From: Rickettsiales bacterium
GTDB lineage: Bacteria; Pseudomonadota; Alphaproteobacteria; Rickettsiales; UBA3002
Length of the DNA: 6,281 bases
Direction of reading: 5' to 3'
Assembly: GCA_021300075.1 (NCBI GenBank)
Contig: JAJTIB010000211.1
Coordinates: forward strand, 1 to 6,281
Position 1 is the stretch's first letter; the number at the start of each line of letters is the position of its first letter. Position numbers and translations under genes: made by a program. The notes under the pieces are model-generated. The model was not told where the DNA came from. It saw only the letters and a list, made by a program, of their open reading frames with translations, and searched no databases. Positions 6,214 to 6,281 of this stretch are shown in pieces.

Positions 6214-6253
6214 CGTTTACGTGGGATTTGCTAGGCATCCGGACAGGTTCATC

Positions 6254-6259
6254 AAGGAG
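6254..6259 (+). promoter_or_regulatory. Strong ribosome binding site for the right-edge gene
   Basis: AAGGAG, a near-perfect Shine-Dalgarno sequence, lies 5 bases before an ATG at 6265. It is the best translation signal in the window and supports a real gene start in spite of the very short coding stretch visible. Confidence 0.75.
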
Positions 6260-6264
6260 TCATT

Positions 6265-6281
6265 ATGTCGTCATCCTACGC
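6265..6281 (+). CDS. Start of a gene cut by the right edge
   Basis: Only ATG and four further complete codons are present (Met-Ser-Ser-Ser-Tyr, then a partial codon beginning GC). The call rests on the strong ribosome binding site and the position after an intergenic region. The 172-bp gap and the hairpin after gshB suggest its own promoter rather than simple cotranscription. The product cannot be identified from so little sequence. Confidence 0.6.

Noticed and set aside
6210..6238. A sigma-70 promoter for the right-edge gene (TTTCCG with TAGGCA)
   Set aside because: The -10 match is too poor to support a call, although a promoter somewhere in this spacer is plausible.

Overview
This is a chromosomal housekeeping region from what is most likely an alphaproteobacterium. 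The lineage call is an inference from gene order, protein style and moderately high GC, not from a search; I cannot name a genus. All interior genes are intact and tightly packed, and there are no rRNA or tRNA genes, CRISPR arrays, transposases or phage genes.

Layout. Positions 1-833 (minus) hold a long open frame that runs off the left edge and encodes an unrecognised, charged, probably helical protein. Its start lies only 14 bp from the divergent start of hemW (848-2026, plus), a radical-SAM family heme chaperone. hemW converges, with a single base between stop codons, on a periplasmic-binding-fold lipoprotein of the LpoA/LppC 'penicillin-binding protein activator' family (2028-3272, minus). 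A 37-bp divergent gap then leads into a plus-strand run: rsmI (3310-4176), yraN (starting at 4142 inside rsmI), dolP (4534-5139) and gshB (5163-6092). These four overlap or are separated by 11-23 bp and are probably one operon. Positions 6093-6264 are the only real intergenic region. It contains a degenerate 7-bp tandem repeat forming one side of a long imperfect inverted repeat, then an A/T tract, then a good ribosome binding site and the first 17 bases of another gene.

Functional reading. The LpoA-like lipoprotein and DolP are envelope factors, RsmI modifies 16S rRNA, YraN is a nuclease-fold protein of unclear role, GshB completes glutathione synthesis and HemW handles heme. The set LpoA-RsmI-YraN-DolP matches the E. 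coli yraL-yraM-yraN-(yraO/diaA)-yraP neighbourhood, but yraN and dolP here follow rsmI rather than lpoA, and diaA is absent from the slot between yraN and dolP.

I found no convincing undescribed system. The best leads are the structured heptamer repeat after gshB, the unrecognised left-edge gene, and the rearranged, diaA-less version of the yra cluster.
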